The notes under the pieces are model-generated. The model saw nothing but the letters and a program-made list of their open reading frames with translations. It made no database searches and had not been told where the DNA came from. Positions 9,026-17,245 of a stretch of 64,000 bases of DNA are shown piece by piece. The DNA lies in contig CAZRAL010000001.1 in NCBI GenBank assembly GCA_964598005.1, positions 1 to 64,000 of the forward strand. The letters run 5' to 3'. The stretch is from CAZRAL01 sp964598005. GTDB taxonomy: Bacteria > Pseudomonadota > Gammaproteobacteria > Burkholderiales > Usitatibacteraceae. The translations under genes were made by a program, and so were the position numbers. Every line of letters begins with the position of its first letter. Position 1 is the stretch's first letter.

Positions 9026-11272
9026 ATGTTTTCCCAGCTCCTGATAATAATTACTCGCAGTCTGCCCATTTTCATTTTTGCCTTTCTATCGTGCAATGGA
9101 TGGACGCAATCGGAAATTAAAACCGAAGCGCTTGCGCGGCCCAAAATTTGCCTCGTACTCTCCGGCGGCGGTGCCCGGGGCGCCGCGCATGTCGGGGTAC
9201 TGAAAGTGCTTGAAGCGTTACACATCCCGATCGATTGCATTGCCGGTACCAGCATGGGTGCCCTGGTCGGCGCGGCGTATGCCTCGGGCACGCCGATTAA
9301 AGAGATTGAAGAACGGCTCACCGAAGCTGATTGGGACGATTTGCTGACCGATACGTCGCCGCGCGCCGACCGCAGTTTTTTGCGCAAAGAGGAAGATCAA
9401 GTTCGTTTACTCAAGCTGGAGATCGGTGTCAAGGATGGCACGCTGTATTTGCCCCCGGGAGCCATTTCTGGGCAGAAACTCGATGTTTTATTCAGCAAAA
9501 TCACCCGCTATTCGCAATCGGTGTCCGATTTCGACAAACTGCCTATTCCATTCCGGGCTGTTGCAACAGATGGTGAAACCGGGCATATGGTGGTATTCGA
9601 CCAGGGACGTTTGACCGATGTGATGCGTGCCTCCATGTCTGTACCGGGAGCGATTGCCCCATATCAAACCAGTGAACGGGTTTTTTTCGACGGCGGCCTG
9701 ACGCGCAATCTCCCGGTAGATGTAGCCCGGCAAATGGGTGCAACTATTGTAATTGCCGTGAATTTGGGTACACCTTTGCTGAAACGCAGCGAACTACGCT
9801 CGATCGTCGATATCAGCTTGCAGATGATCAACATCCTGACCGAACAAAATGTAGGGGCTTCGTTGGCGGCACTTAAGCCGAACGATATTTTGATTTCTCC
9901 CCCACTTGAAACCATTTCAGCCGGTGACTTTTTCCGTATATCCGAGGCGATCGCTATAGGAGAAAAAGCAGCTCGGGAAATGAGCACTACACTTTCCCAA
10001 TACAGCCTCCCGCCGATGGTCTACTCGGCCTGGCAGACGAATATCGCTCAACGAGCGCTTCCAGACGGTCAAGTTGACCAGCCTATCGATGAAATCCGCA
10101 TTGCTGGGGCGGAAAAAATAAACCACGATAGTATCCGGCGCGCGCTCGATATCCAGCCCGGTGAAAAAGTTGACTACCCCCGTATCAATGAAGGCATCAG
10201 CCGGGTTTTCGGGCTGGGCTATTTTGAACGGGTCAATTACAGCCTGCTCAGCGAAAATAGCCGCCAAATATTGACTGTCAATGCGCGTGAGAAACCATGG
10301 GGACCTAACTACCTGCGCTTTGCCCTGAATATGTCAGCGGATTCCACTGCGGAAGGCCGCTTTAATCTGCTGATGCGTTACCAGCAAACGCAGCTTAACG
10401 AGGCTGGTGCTGAATGGCACCATAGTTTGCAAATCGGCCGCGACCGTCGCCTTGCCACACAGTTTTATCAACCCCTGTGGAACGATAGTTTATTCAGCAT
10501 CCGGCCCGGCATTGAAATTTCCCGCCGTCCGATCGATGTTTACGATAGTGGCCGACGCTTTGGCCAATATGAAATTGCCTCGAGCACCATAGGCACCGAT
10601 CTGGGCATCAACCTGGGGCGTAATGCCATTGCAACACTAGGGGTGACGCGCGGCAACGCCAAGGCTAAGGCCAATATCGGCTTTTTGTTGCCAGAGCGGC
10701 AAACCAAATATGGCGCAGTGCGCTTGCGTAGTGTATTCGACAATTTGAACGACCTTAGTTTCCCCCGCTCCGGACGCACGCTGAGCCTGGATTATTATGC
10801 CAATCTCAAATCGCTTTCCGCTTCCAATGCGTATCAAAAATTGGAATTGAATTATGCTGACCATTACTCTTGGGGTGCACATACTTTTGCACTTGCTGGC
10901 CGGTATGGCAAAAGCTGGCGTAAAGAAGATGAGCCATTGCCCGTTTTCGATCAGTTCTCACTGGGTGGATTTCTGCAACTTTCAGGTTACCGACCTGGGG
11001 AGTTGCTCGGCGAATCAATCAGCTTTGGGCGCCTTTCCTATTACCGGAAAATAGGTGACCTGCAGAACCCGCTTGGCCGTAGCCTCTATCTCGGGTTTTC
11101 AGCAGAAATGGGCCGGGTATCGGAAAATTTCCAGTCGTTATCGGGTACAAACAGCAAGAATTCACTGAGCATTTTTGCCGGCTTTGATACCTTCCTTGGT
11201 CCGCTTTATCTGGGTTATGGCCGTACGAAGGAACGCAGTACCATGTTTTACTTCTTCCTTGGTCAGCCTTAA
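9026..11272 (+). CDS. Patatin-like phospholipase with POTRA and Omp85 barrel (type Vd secretion, PlpD-like)
   Basis: 748 residues. An N-terminal signal (residues 5-25) precedes a patatin domain with oxyanion hole 'GGGARG' (47-52), nucleophile Ser76 in 'GTSMG' and the 'DGG' catalytic aspartate near residue 215. A POTRA-like stretch ('IRIAGAEKINHDSIRRAL') follows at about 350-425. The rest is a surface-antigen/Omp85 16-strand barrel ending in an aromatic residue pattern (..FYFFLGQP). The family PlpD/FplA anchors or releases a phospholipase A through its own barrel. GTG at 8987 is an alternative start; the ATG at 9026 gives the cleaner signal peptide. The convergent dps ends 97 bp downstream. 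Confidence 0.9.
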   Translation: MFSQLLIIITRSLPIFIFAFLSCNGWTQSEIKTEALARPKICLVLSGGGARGAAHVGVLKVLEALHIPIDCIAGTSMGALVGAAYASGTPIKEIEERLTEADWDDLLTDTSPRADRSFLRKEEDQVRLLKLEIGVKDGTLYLPPGAISGQKLDVLFSKITRYSQSVSDFDKLPIPFRAVATDGETGHMVVFDQGRLTDVMRASMSVPGAIAPYQTSERVFFDGGLTRNLPVDVARQMGATIVIAVNLGTPLLKRSELRSIVDISLQMINILTEQNVGASLAALKPNDILISPPLETISAGDFFRISEAIAIGEKAAREMSTTLSQYSLPPMVYSAWQTNIAQRALPDGQVDQPIDEIRIAGAEKINHDSIRRALDIQPGEKVDYPRINEGISRVFGLGYFERVNYSLLSENSRQILTVNAREKPWGPNYLRFALNMSADSTAEGRFNLLMRYQQTQLNEAGAEWHHSLQIGRDRRLATQFYQPLWNDSLFSIRPGIEISRRPIDVYDSGRRFGQYEIASSTIGTDLGINLGRNAIATLGVTRGNAKAKANIGFLLPERQTKYGAVRLRSVFDNLNDLSFPRSGRTLSLDYYANLKSLSASNAYQKLELNYADHYSWGAHTFALAGRYGKSWRKEDEPLPVFDQFSLGGFLQLSGYRPGELLGESISFGRLSYYRKIGDLQNPLGRSLYLGFSAEMGRVSENFQSLSGTNSKNSLSIFAGFDTFLGPLYLGYGRTKERSTMFYFFLGQP

Positions 11273-11369
11273 GAAGCCGCTCTTCAAATTTTCCATGAGC
11301 CATGTTTTGCCAATCCCGCAGGGGGATCTGGTAAGACACAACCAATTTCTAGGAAAATCTGGAAGATGC

Positions 11370-11861
11370 TTATTTTTCCAGCAACGAACGTAACATCCAT
11401 GCTGTTTTTTCGTGTATCTGCAGACGCTGAGTCAATAGATCTGCAGTGGATTCGTCGTTTGCCTTTTCGGCAGCGGGGAAAACCTTGCGTGCAGTACGTG
11501 CCACCGCTTCATGCCCTTGCACCAGCAGGCGGATCATCTCGGTGGCTTCAGGCACCCCTTCGCTTTCCGGAATCGATGATAGTTTTGCGTAAGCTTTGTA
11601 AGTTCCCGGCGCAGTATAGCCCAATGAACGAATCCGCTCGGCGACCGAGTCAACAGCCAGCGCCAGCTCGTTGTATTGCGTTTCGAACATGAGGTGCAGC
11701 GTCTGAAACATGGGGCCGGTGACATTCCAGTGAAAATAGTGGGTTTTCAGATAAAGGATGGAGGTATCCGCCAACAGATGTGACAATCCACCAGCAATTT
11801 TTTCGCGGTCCTTTTCGGCGATACCAATATCGATGGGAATGGATGTGTGTTTGCCTTTCAT
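11370..11861 (-). CDS. dps: Dps-type DNA-binding ferritin
   Basis: 163 residues, the usual Dps length. Dps forms a 12-mer that oxidises and stores iron with hydrogen peroxide and can coat DNA. The ferroxidase helix 'KTHYFHWNVTGPMFQTLH' (His and downstream Asp/Glu residues) and 'YNELALAVDSVAERIRSLG' match the family. A good ribosome binding site (GGAGATTAAAA) precedes the ATG. A four-part OxyR-type site lies 60 bp upstream, which fits known peroxide control of dps. It stands alone between a convergent phospholipase gene and the co-directional ATPase gene. Confidence 0.95.
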   Translation of the reverse strand: MKGKHTSIPIDIGIAEKDREKIAGGLSHLLADTSILYLKTHYFHWNVTGPMFQTLHLMFETQYNELALAVDSVAERIRSLGYTAPGTYKAYAKLSSIPESEGVPEATEMIRLLVQGHEAVARTARKVFPAAEKANDESTADLLTQRLQIHEKTAWMLRSLLEK

Positions 11862-11920
11862 TTTTAATCTCCTTATTCAGCCATAAAATCTACTTTGCCG
11901 CACTTCTTCCGCTGTGGCAA

Positions 11921-11957
11921 ATAAAATTTTTCAATACTTGCAATAGGTCATTTCAAT
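11921..11957 (-). promoter_or_regulatory. Putative OxyR-binding site upstream of dps
   Basis: Read on the minus strand, four tetramers are spaced exactly seven bases apart: ATTG-N7-CTAT-N7-ATTG-N7-TTAT. The E. coli OxyR consensus is ATAG-N7-CTAT-N7-ATAG-N7-CTAT, so 13 of 16 specified positions match with perfect 37-bp geometry. Its place 60 bp upstream of the dps start codon fits activation under peroxide stress. Confidence 0.65.
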
Positions 11958-11988
11958 CGACTATACGTATTGCCTTTAGAGATCATCA

Positions 11989-13797
11989 TCAAATTGTAGC
12001 CGGAGGGGCAACCTTCAATACTTCTTCCAGCGTCGTTACCCCCTGCGCCACTTTCATTGCGCCAGAAATACGCAATGCTTTCATACCCGATTTATAGGCT
12101 TGCTCGGTAATTGCCGCAAGGCTCGCCTTGTCGGTAATCAGCTGTCGCGTAGGCGCATCCAGAACCATAATTTCATAGATGCCAATGCGGCCCATATAAC
12201 CGGTCATGCGGCACTCGAGGCAGCCTACGGGCCGGTATATGTCGCGCGGCGGTTCACCTTTCCAAGGTGTGACTACATCGCTCCACAAGCGGTGATCGGT
12301 AAAAGGCACCTTTTCCTTGCAATGCGGGCAGAGGGTGCGCACCAGCCGCTGCGCCATGACACCCAGCAGGGTCGAATTAAGCAGATATGCCGGCGCGCCC
12401 AGATCGAGCAATCGCGTTACTGCTGTGGGGGCATCATTGGTGTGCAGGGTGGAAAGCACCAGGTGGCCGGTCAGTGCGGACTGGATGGCCATTTCCGCAG
12501 TCGACAGGTCGCGAATTTCACCGATCATGATGATGTCCGGATCCTGGCGCATCAAGGCCCGCACACCTTCTGCAAATCCAAGCTCAATCGCCGGTTGCAC
12601 CTGCATCTGATTGAACTGCGACACCACCATTTCAATCGGGTCCTCAATCGTACAAACGTTCACTTCGGGCGTCGCCAACTGTTTCAGGGTGGAATAAAGC
12701 GTAGTGGTTTTACCTGAGCCCGTTGGCCCGGTTACCAGAATAATTCCTCCCGGGCTTTTAACCAGGGCCTGCCATTTTTCGTTATCTTCTGGTGAAAAAC
12801 CCAATTCTGAAAAATCGCGTACCAGTACATCGGGGTCGAATATCCGCATGACCAGTTTTTCGCCGTGTGCTGTCGGCAGGGTGGAGAGCCGCAATTCCAC
12901 TTCACCGCCATCTGCAGTGCGCGTTTTGATTCGTCCGTCCTGCGGGCGGCGTTTTTCAACCACATCCATGCGGCTCAAAATCTTGATGCGAGAAGTCATG
13001 GCCGCCATGACCGTGGCGGGAATTTGATAGACCTGATGCAACACGCCATCGATGCGAAAGCGGATCAAGCCAAGTTCGCGGCGCGGTTCGAGATGAATGT
13101 CGCTGGCGCGCTGATCGAAGGCGTATTGCCACAGCCAATCGACGATGGTGACAATGTGATGGTCGTTGGCGTCAAGCTGGCGTCCTGCCTTGCCCAATTC
13201 CACCAGCTGTTCGAAATTATTGATGTTGCTGACCGTGGAGCCGGTTTTTTCCGCGCGTTTTACGGAACGCGACAGGTTATAGAATTCGCCCAGATAACGG
13301 GCAATATCAACCGGATTGGCCAGTACGCGTTTGATCTTCAGATGCAACATTTCGGCCAGATCGCGCTCCCAACTGGTCACAAAGGGTTCGCTGGTGGCAA
13401 TGACTGCATCGCGGCCATTGACTTCAACCGGCAAAATGGCGCGCTTGGTCGCGTAGTCCGAGGACATCACGTCGGTCACTGCCGACAGGTCAATTTTGAG
13501 CGGATCGATATGGTAATAGGCCATATCGACTCGCAGCGCCAGCCACTGCGTCAGGGTTTCGATGTCGAGATTGCGTTGTGGCGGTTTTTGTGAGCGAACC
13601 CGCGCCTCGCTGATGATAACCAGCGGGTGCGCTTCCGAGCGCCGCGTCTTTTGTTCATCGAGGATCCGGGTGGCATCGTTTTTTGCCAGCATCCCGTCTT
13701 CATTCAGCGCCTCCACCACCTCCTGCAGTGAAAGGCGACGATCGTATTTCGAAACAGCAAAGCGGGCAGGAGTGGAAGTGTTCATGGCCTCAACCAT
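11989..13797 (-). CDS. GspE/PilB-type secretion ATPase
   Basis: 602 residues of the type II secretion/type IV pilus assembly ATPase family. It has an MshEN-like N-terminal region (about 20-160), Walker A 'GPTGSGKTTT', an Asp box, 'GEIRD' (Walker B region) and 'LSTLHTNDAPTAVTRLLDLG'. Near the C-terminus is a four-cysteine zinc motif (CPHC...CLEC). Such ATPases power pseudopilus or pilus extension at the inner membrane. No other secretin or pilin gene is nearby. The gene is the last of the hut run: its ATG overlaps the hutG stop by 8 bp, so it is probably translated from the hut transcript. ATG at 13785 is an alternative start. Confidence 0.9.
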   Translation of the reverse strand: MVEAMNTSTPARFAVSKYDRRLSLQEVVEALNEDGMLAKNDATRILDEQKTRRSEAHPLVIISEARVRSQKPPQRNLDIETLTQWLALRVDMAYYHIDPLKIDLSAVTDVMSSDYATKRAILPVEVNGRDAVIATSEPFVTSWERDLAEMLHLKIKRVLANPVDIARYLGEFYNLSRSVKRAEKTGSTVSNINNFEQLVELGKAGRQLDANDHHIVTIVDWLWQYAFDQRASDIHLEPRRELGLIRFRIDGVLHQVYQIPATVMAAMTSRIKILSRMDVVEKRRPQDGRIKTRTADGGEVELRLSTLPTAHGEKLVMRIFDPDVLVRDFSELGFSPEDNEKWQALVKSPGGIILVTGPTGSGKTTTLYSTLKQLATPEVNVCTIEDPIEMVVSQFNQMQVQPAIELGFAEGVRALMRQDPDIIMIGEIRDLSTAEMAIQSALTGHLVLSTLHTNDAPTAVTRLLDLGAPAYLLNSTLLGVMAQRLVRTLCPHCKEKVPFTDHRLWSDVVTPWKGEPPRDIYRPVGCLECRMTGYMGRIGIYEIMVLDAPTRQLITDKASLAAITEQAYKSGMKALRISGAMKVAQGVTTLEEVLKVAPPATI

Positions 13798-14626
13798 ACG
13801 GGGAGTTTATTTTCTTCTGGATGAGCACACTGCCGGGAGGTTTCCAGCAACAAACCTGTTCAATCCAATTCTTGAGCAGCCGAACCAACGGCGCAGCCTG
13901 CTGTGCATTGAATTCATGCGGCCTAGACTCATCCATATAACAGGATTGTGCCAGTTCAAGCTGCAACGCGTGTACGTTTTCTTCCGGCCGCCCATAATGA
14001 CGGGTGATGTACCCCCCCTTGAATCGCCCATTTTGTACAGCGGTAAATTCTTGCATTGATTGCATTAAAGAAAATGTCTGCGCAGCCAGCGAGGAATCGC
14101 AGCTTCGGCCATCGGCAGTTCCCAGATTAAGGTCGGGCAGTTTGCCGGAAAAAAATCGCGGAACCCGGCTGGCAATCGAATGGGCATCGATCAGGATGCA
14201 GTAACCATAGTGGGCTTTGATCCGGTTTACTTCGCTCTGCAAGCGCTGATGATAGGGGCGCCAGTACTGATCTATCCGCGCTTCGATTTCATCTGCCTGG
14301 GGTTGTTGTCCCGCTATGTAGATCGGTGCTTCGGAAAATGTTGAAGTCGGGCAAATTTCGGTATTGCTGGCCCCGGCATACAACACCGTGCCGGCAGGAT
14401 CGCGATTCAGATCGACAACGATGCGCGAATGGGTTGCACACATCAACGTCACGTCCAACGCCGATACAAATTTATAGAGTTTTTCGACATGCCAGTCCGT
14501 ATCGGGCATCGCCCGCCCGGCCTCGGTCAGCCGGGTTTCGAGGGCCGGTGGTAAAACAGTGCCAGCGTGCGGCATATTGACGATCAAGGGCGCGGCCCCG
14601 GTTTGAATAGTGAATAATTCAGGCAT
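13790..14626 (-). CDS. hutG: N-formylglutamate deformylase
   Basis: 278 residues. It hydrolyses N-formyl-L-glutamate to glutamate and formate, the last step of the five-step histidine pathway that uses HutF. Family signs are 'LIVNMPHAG', 'DTDWHVEKLY', 'VDLNRDP' and 'LIDAHSI', which supply the metal-binding and substrate residues. The ATG at 14626 has a strong ribosome binding site (GGGAGGTGC). It overlaps the hutI stop by 8 bp, and its own stop overlaps the next gene by the same length. Upstream extension of the frame is unlikely to be translated. Confidence 0.94.
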   Translation of the reverse strand: MPELFTIQTGAAPLIVNMPHAGTVLPPALETRLTEAGRAMPDTDWHVEKLYKFVSALDVTLMCATHSRIVVDLNRDPAGTVLYAGASNTEICPTSTFSEAPIYIAGQQPQADEIEARIDQYWRPYHQRLQSEVNRIKAHYGYCILIDAHSIASRVPRFFSGKLPDLNLGTADGRSCDSSLAAQTFSLMQSMQEFTAVQNGRFKGGYITRHYGRPEENVHALQLELAQSCYMDESRPHEFNAQQAAPLVRLLKNWIEQVCCWKPPGSVLIQKKINSPYG

Positions 14627-15842
14627 GTAAGCACCTCCCTCCGCGCACCACTTGTTGGGGATGAATGCCACCCATCCAGTAACAAAGCTCTGCGGGGGAA
14701 TCGATATTCCACAGCACAAAGTCGGCGCGCTTGCCCGCTTCCAGCGTCCCGCAAGTTTGCGCCAATCCCAGCGCGCGCGCCGCGTGAATGGTTACTCCGG
14801 CCAGCGCTTCCTCAGGCGTCAATCCAAACTGGGTGCACGCCATATGCATGTTGGCCAACAAGGAAACGATGGGCGACGTACCGGGATTCAGATCACTGGC
14901 CACCGCCATCGGTACGCCATGACGGCGCAACATATCAATTGGCGGCAAGCGGGTTTCGCGCAAAAAATAAAAGGGGCCGGGCAACAACACCGCCACCGTC
15001 TGTGCAGCAGCCAGGGCCACAATGCCGGCTTCGCTTGCGTATTCGAGATGATCGGCAGACAAGGCGCGATGTTGTGCGGCCAATAATGCCCCGCCGCCAT
15101 CCGACAATTGATCGGCATGTAACTTGACCGGCAACTTCAATCGCGCCGCACAAGCGAATAAACGCGTGACCTGTTCGCGATTAAATGCAATGGACTCCAT
15201 GAATGCATCGACCGCATCCACCAAGCCCTCTTGTGCAGCAACCGGCAGCACCGCTTCGCACAGATAATCGATATAGGCATCCGCTCGCCCGGAAAATTCT
15301 GCTGGAATTGCATGTGCGCCGAGAAAAGTGGTGCGAATCGTGAGCGGGAAACGCGCTGCCAGCTTGCGGGCGAGACGCAACATGGCCAATTCATTGTCCA
15401 GATCAAGACCATAGCCACTCTTGATTTCCACGGTTGTCACCCCCTCTGCCATCAAGGTTTGCAACCGATGCGCCGCCGATGCAAATAACGTGTCTTCAGT
15501 CTGGGCGCGTGTGGCCCGCACGGTAGAAAAAATGCCCCCGCCCGAACGAGCTATTTCTTCATAACTGACCCCATTCAGACGCTGCTCGAATTCGTGCACG
15601 CGATTGCCGCCGAATATTAAATGTGTATGACAGTCGATCAAACCTGGCGTTATCCAGGCATTGTTGCAGTCGTGCGTCTCCGCAGTCGGCACGTCGGCCG
15701 GAAGATCGCTCATCGCGCCAATCCACGCAATGCGATCGCCTTGCACAGCCAGCGCGCCTTGCGGAATGATGCTGTAGCGGCCGCCACATAAGGTCGCAAT
15801 GCGGGCGTTAATCCATAGCGAATCAAAGACAGGGGAAATCAT
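14619..15842 (-). CDS. hutI: Imidazolonepropionase
   Basis: 407 residues, typical for HutI. This metal-dependent amidohydrolase opens 4-imidazolone-5-propionate to N-formimino-L-glutamate. The metal-binding 'DCHTHLIFGGNR' and the later His residues ('KLHADQLSDGGG', 'SADHLEYAS', 'ASDLNPGTSP') are all present. The start ATG shares one base with the hutF stop (TGATG), indicating coupled translation. Its substrate is the urocanase product, yet no hutU lies in the window. Confidence 0.95.
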   Translation of the reverse strand: MISPVFDSLWINARIATLCGGRYSIIPQGALAVQGDRIAWIGAMSDLPADVPTAETHDCNNAWITPGLIDCHTHLIFGGNRVHEFEQRLNGVSYEEIARSGGGIFSTVRATRAQTEDTLFASAAHRLQTLMAEGVTTVEIKSGYGLDLDNELAMLRLARKLAARFPLTIRTTFLGAHAIPAEFSGRADAYIDYLCEAVLPVAAQEGLVDAVDAFMESIAFNREQVTRLFACAARLKLPVKLHADQLSDGGGALLAAQHRALSADHLEYASEAGIVALAAAQTVAVLLPGPFYFLRETRLPPIDMLRRHGVPMAVASDLNPGTSPIVSLLANMHMACTQFGLTPEEALAGVTIHAARALGLAQTCGTLEAGKRADFVLWNIDSPAELCYWMGGIHPQQVVRGGRCLHA

Positions 15843-17242
15843 CAATTCAGCAGTTTGCGTAACGTTTGACGATAGGTTTTAAACACCTTGTCCTCTTCGG
15901 CGTGCCGCCCGTCTTGTACTACCCAGCGGCCTTGCACCATCACATCACGCACCGGGCGCCGCGCCGGGGCAAAAATAGCTGCATCGAGCAGATCATCTCC
16001 ATGGCGTTCCGCAAGTGCGGGATCGTCACCATTCAGCACCAGTAAATCAGCATGACACCCGGGACGGATTGCGCCGGTGCGCTGCCCTAATGCCTGCGCT
16101 CCACCATCCAGCGCTTGCCGATACAGCCCGCTGCCGATAGAAGCGCAGTGCGGCGTGGTGAGAATGTTGCGGCGCATGTGGCGAAGCCGCTGCGCATATT
16201 CGATCAGCTTCAGTTCCTCAAAAGGTCCGGCTCCCACGTGACTATCGCCGCCAATTCCCCATTTCCCCATTTCCCCATTCCCCCCCCCCTGCATAAAATA
16301 ATCACCTGCATTGAAAATGCCATCCCCCAGATTGGCTTCGGTAGTGGGACATAAGCCCGCCACCGCCCCACTGCGCACCAGACGAAAAATTTCGTTGCTA
16401 TCAAGATGCGTGGCATGCACCACGCACCAGCGCGCATCCAGTGATGCATGATCGAGCAGCCAGGCGACGGGGCGCTGTTGACTCCAGGCGAGACAGTCGT
16501 CTACTTCCTTGATCTGCTCGGCGGCATGGATATGAATCGGCGCGGTATTATCGAGCGCGTGGAATGCAGTAGTGACCGCTTGCAATTCAGGCGGCGTTAC
16601 CGCACGCAAGGAATGCGGCGCAATACCCACGCGGCGCAGCATGCCTGTATCGCGTTTTTTTATCAGCGCTGCAACGGATGCGTTATAGTTATCCAGCGTC
16701 TGCACAAAACGCTTTTGCCCTGAATGTGGGGGAGCGCCGCCGAATGTAGCGTGGGCATAAAAAACCGGCAACACAGTCAGCCCTATGCCAGCCCGCTGGG
16801 CGGCCGCCACAATACGCCAGGCCATCTCATTCGGGTCTGCATACGGCTGGCCATGATGATCATGGTGCAAGTAGTGAAACTCGGCGACACTGGTATAGCC
16901 CGCTTTCAGCATCTCGATATACAACTGCGCCGCAATCGCCTCGTTATCTTCCGGCGTAATGCGCTCAAGAAAGCGGTACATCAATTCGCGCCAGGCCCAG
17001 AAATTGTCTCCGCTTGGCCCTGCACGTTCGGTCAGCCCGGCCATCGCACGCTGAAACGCATGCGAATGAAGATTGGGCATACCGGGAACCACTGCCCCCT
17101 CCGCACATTGTGCTGAACCGGGCAGTTCATGCACCTTCACGGACTGGATCAGGCCATCTTCGATTTCAATCAACACATTCTCGCCCCATCCCTCGGGCAA
17201 CAGGGCCGATGCAGCAAACAGGGTTACCGCACTATTACTCAC
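15842..17242 (-). CDS. hutF: Formimidoylglutamate deiminase
   Basis: 466 residues, amidohydrolase superfamily. It deiminates N-formimino-L-glutamate to N-formyl-L-glutamate plus ammonia, the branch paired with HutG rather than glutamate formiminotransferase. Visible metal sites are 'NLHSHAFQRAM', 'HIHAAEQ', 'VHATHLDSNE' and 'GGDSHVG'. The start is GTG at 17242 with AAGG upstream, three bases after the hutH stop. The segment 'QGGGNGEMGKWGIGGDSH' is encoded by a G10 tract and three 8-bp repeats. It appears longer than in relatives I recall, which usually have a short GG-x-x-GIGSDSH there. Slippage at this site would shift the frame and abolish the enzyme. Confidence 0.94.
   Translation of the reverse strand: MSNSAVTLFAASALLPEGWGENVLIEIEDGLIQSVKVHELPGSAQCAEGAVVPGMPNLHSHAFQRAMAGLTERAGPSGDNFWAWRELMYRFLERITPEDNEAIAAQLYIEMLKAGYTSVAEFHYLHHDHHGQPYADPNEMAWRIVAAAQRAGIGLTVLPVFYAHATFGGAPPHSGQKRFVQTLDNYNASVAALIKKRDTGMLRRVGIAPHSLRAVTPPELQAVTTAFHALDNTAPIHIHAAEQIKEVDDCLAWSQQRPVAWLLDHASLDARWCVVHATHLDSNEIFRLVRSGAVAGLCPTTEANLGDGIFNAGDYFMQGGGNGEMGKWGIGGDSHVGAGPFEELKLIEYAQRLRHMRRNILTTPHCASIGSGLYRQALDGGAQALGQRTGAIRPGCHADLLVLNGDDPALAERHGDDLLDAAIFAPARRPVRDVMVQGRWVVQDGRHAEEDKVFKTYRQTLRKLLN
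16255..16289. repeat. Simple sequence repeat inside hutF: 3 x 8 bp plus a 10-base C/G run
   Basis: Three perfect TTCCCCAT units (16255-16278) are followed almost directly by ten C residues (16280-16289; G10 on the coding strand). Both unit lengths are not multiples of three, so gain or loss of a unit or base would shift the hutF frame. In the present sequence the frame is intact. Confidence 0.9.
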
Positions 17243-17245
17243 ACC

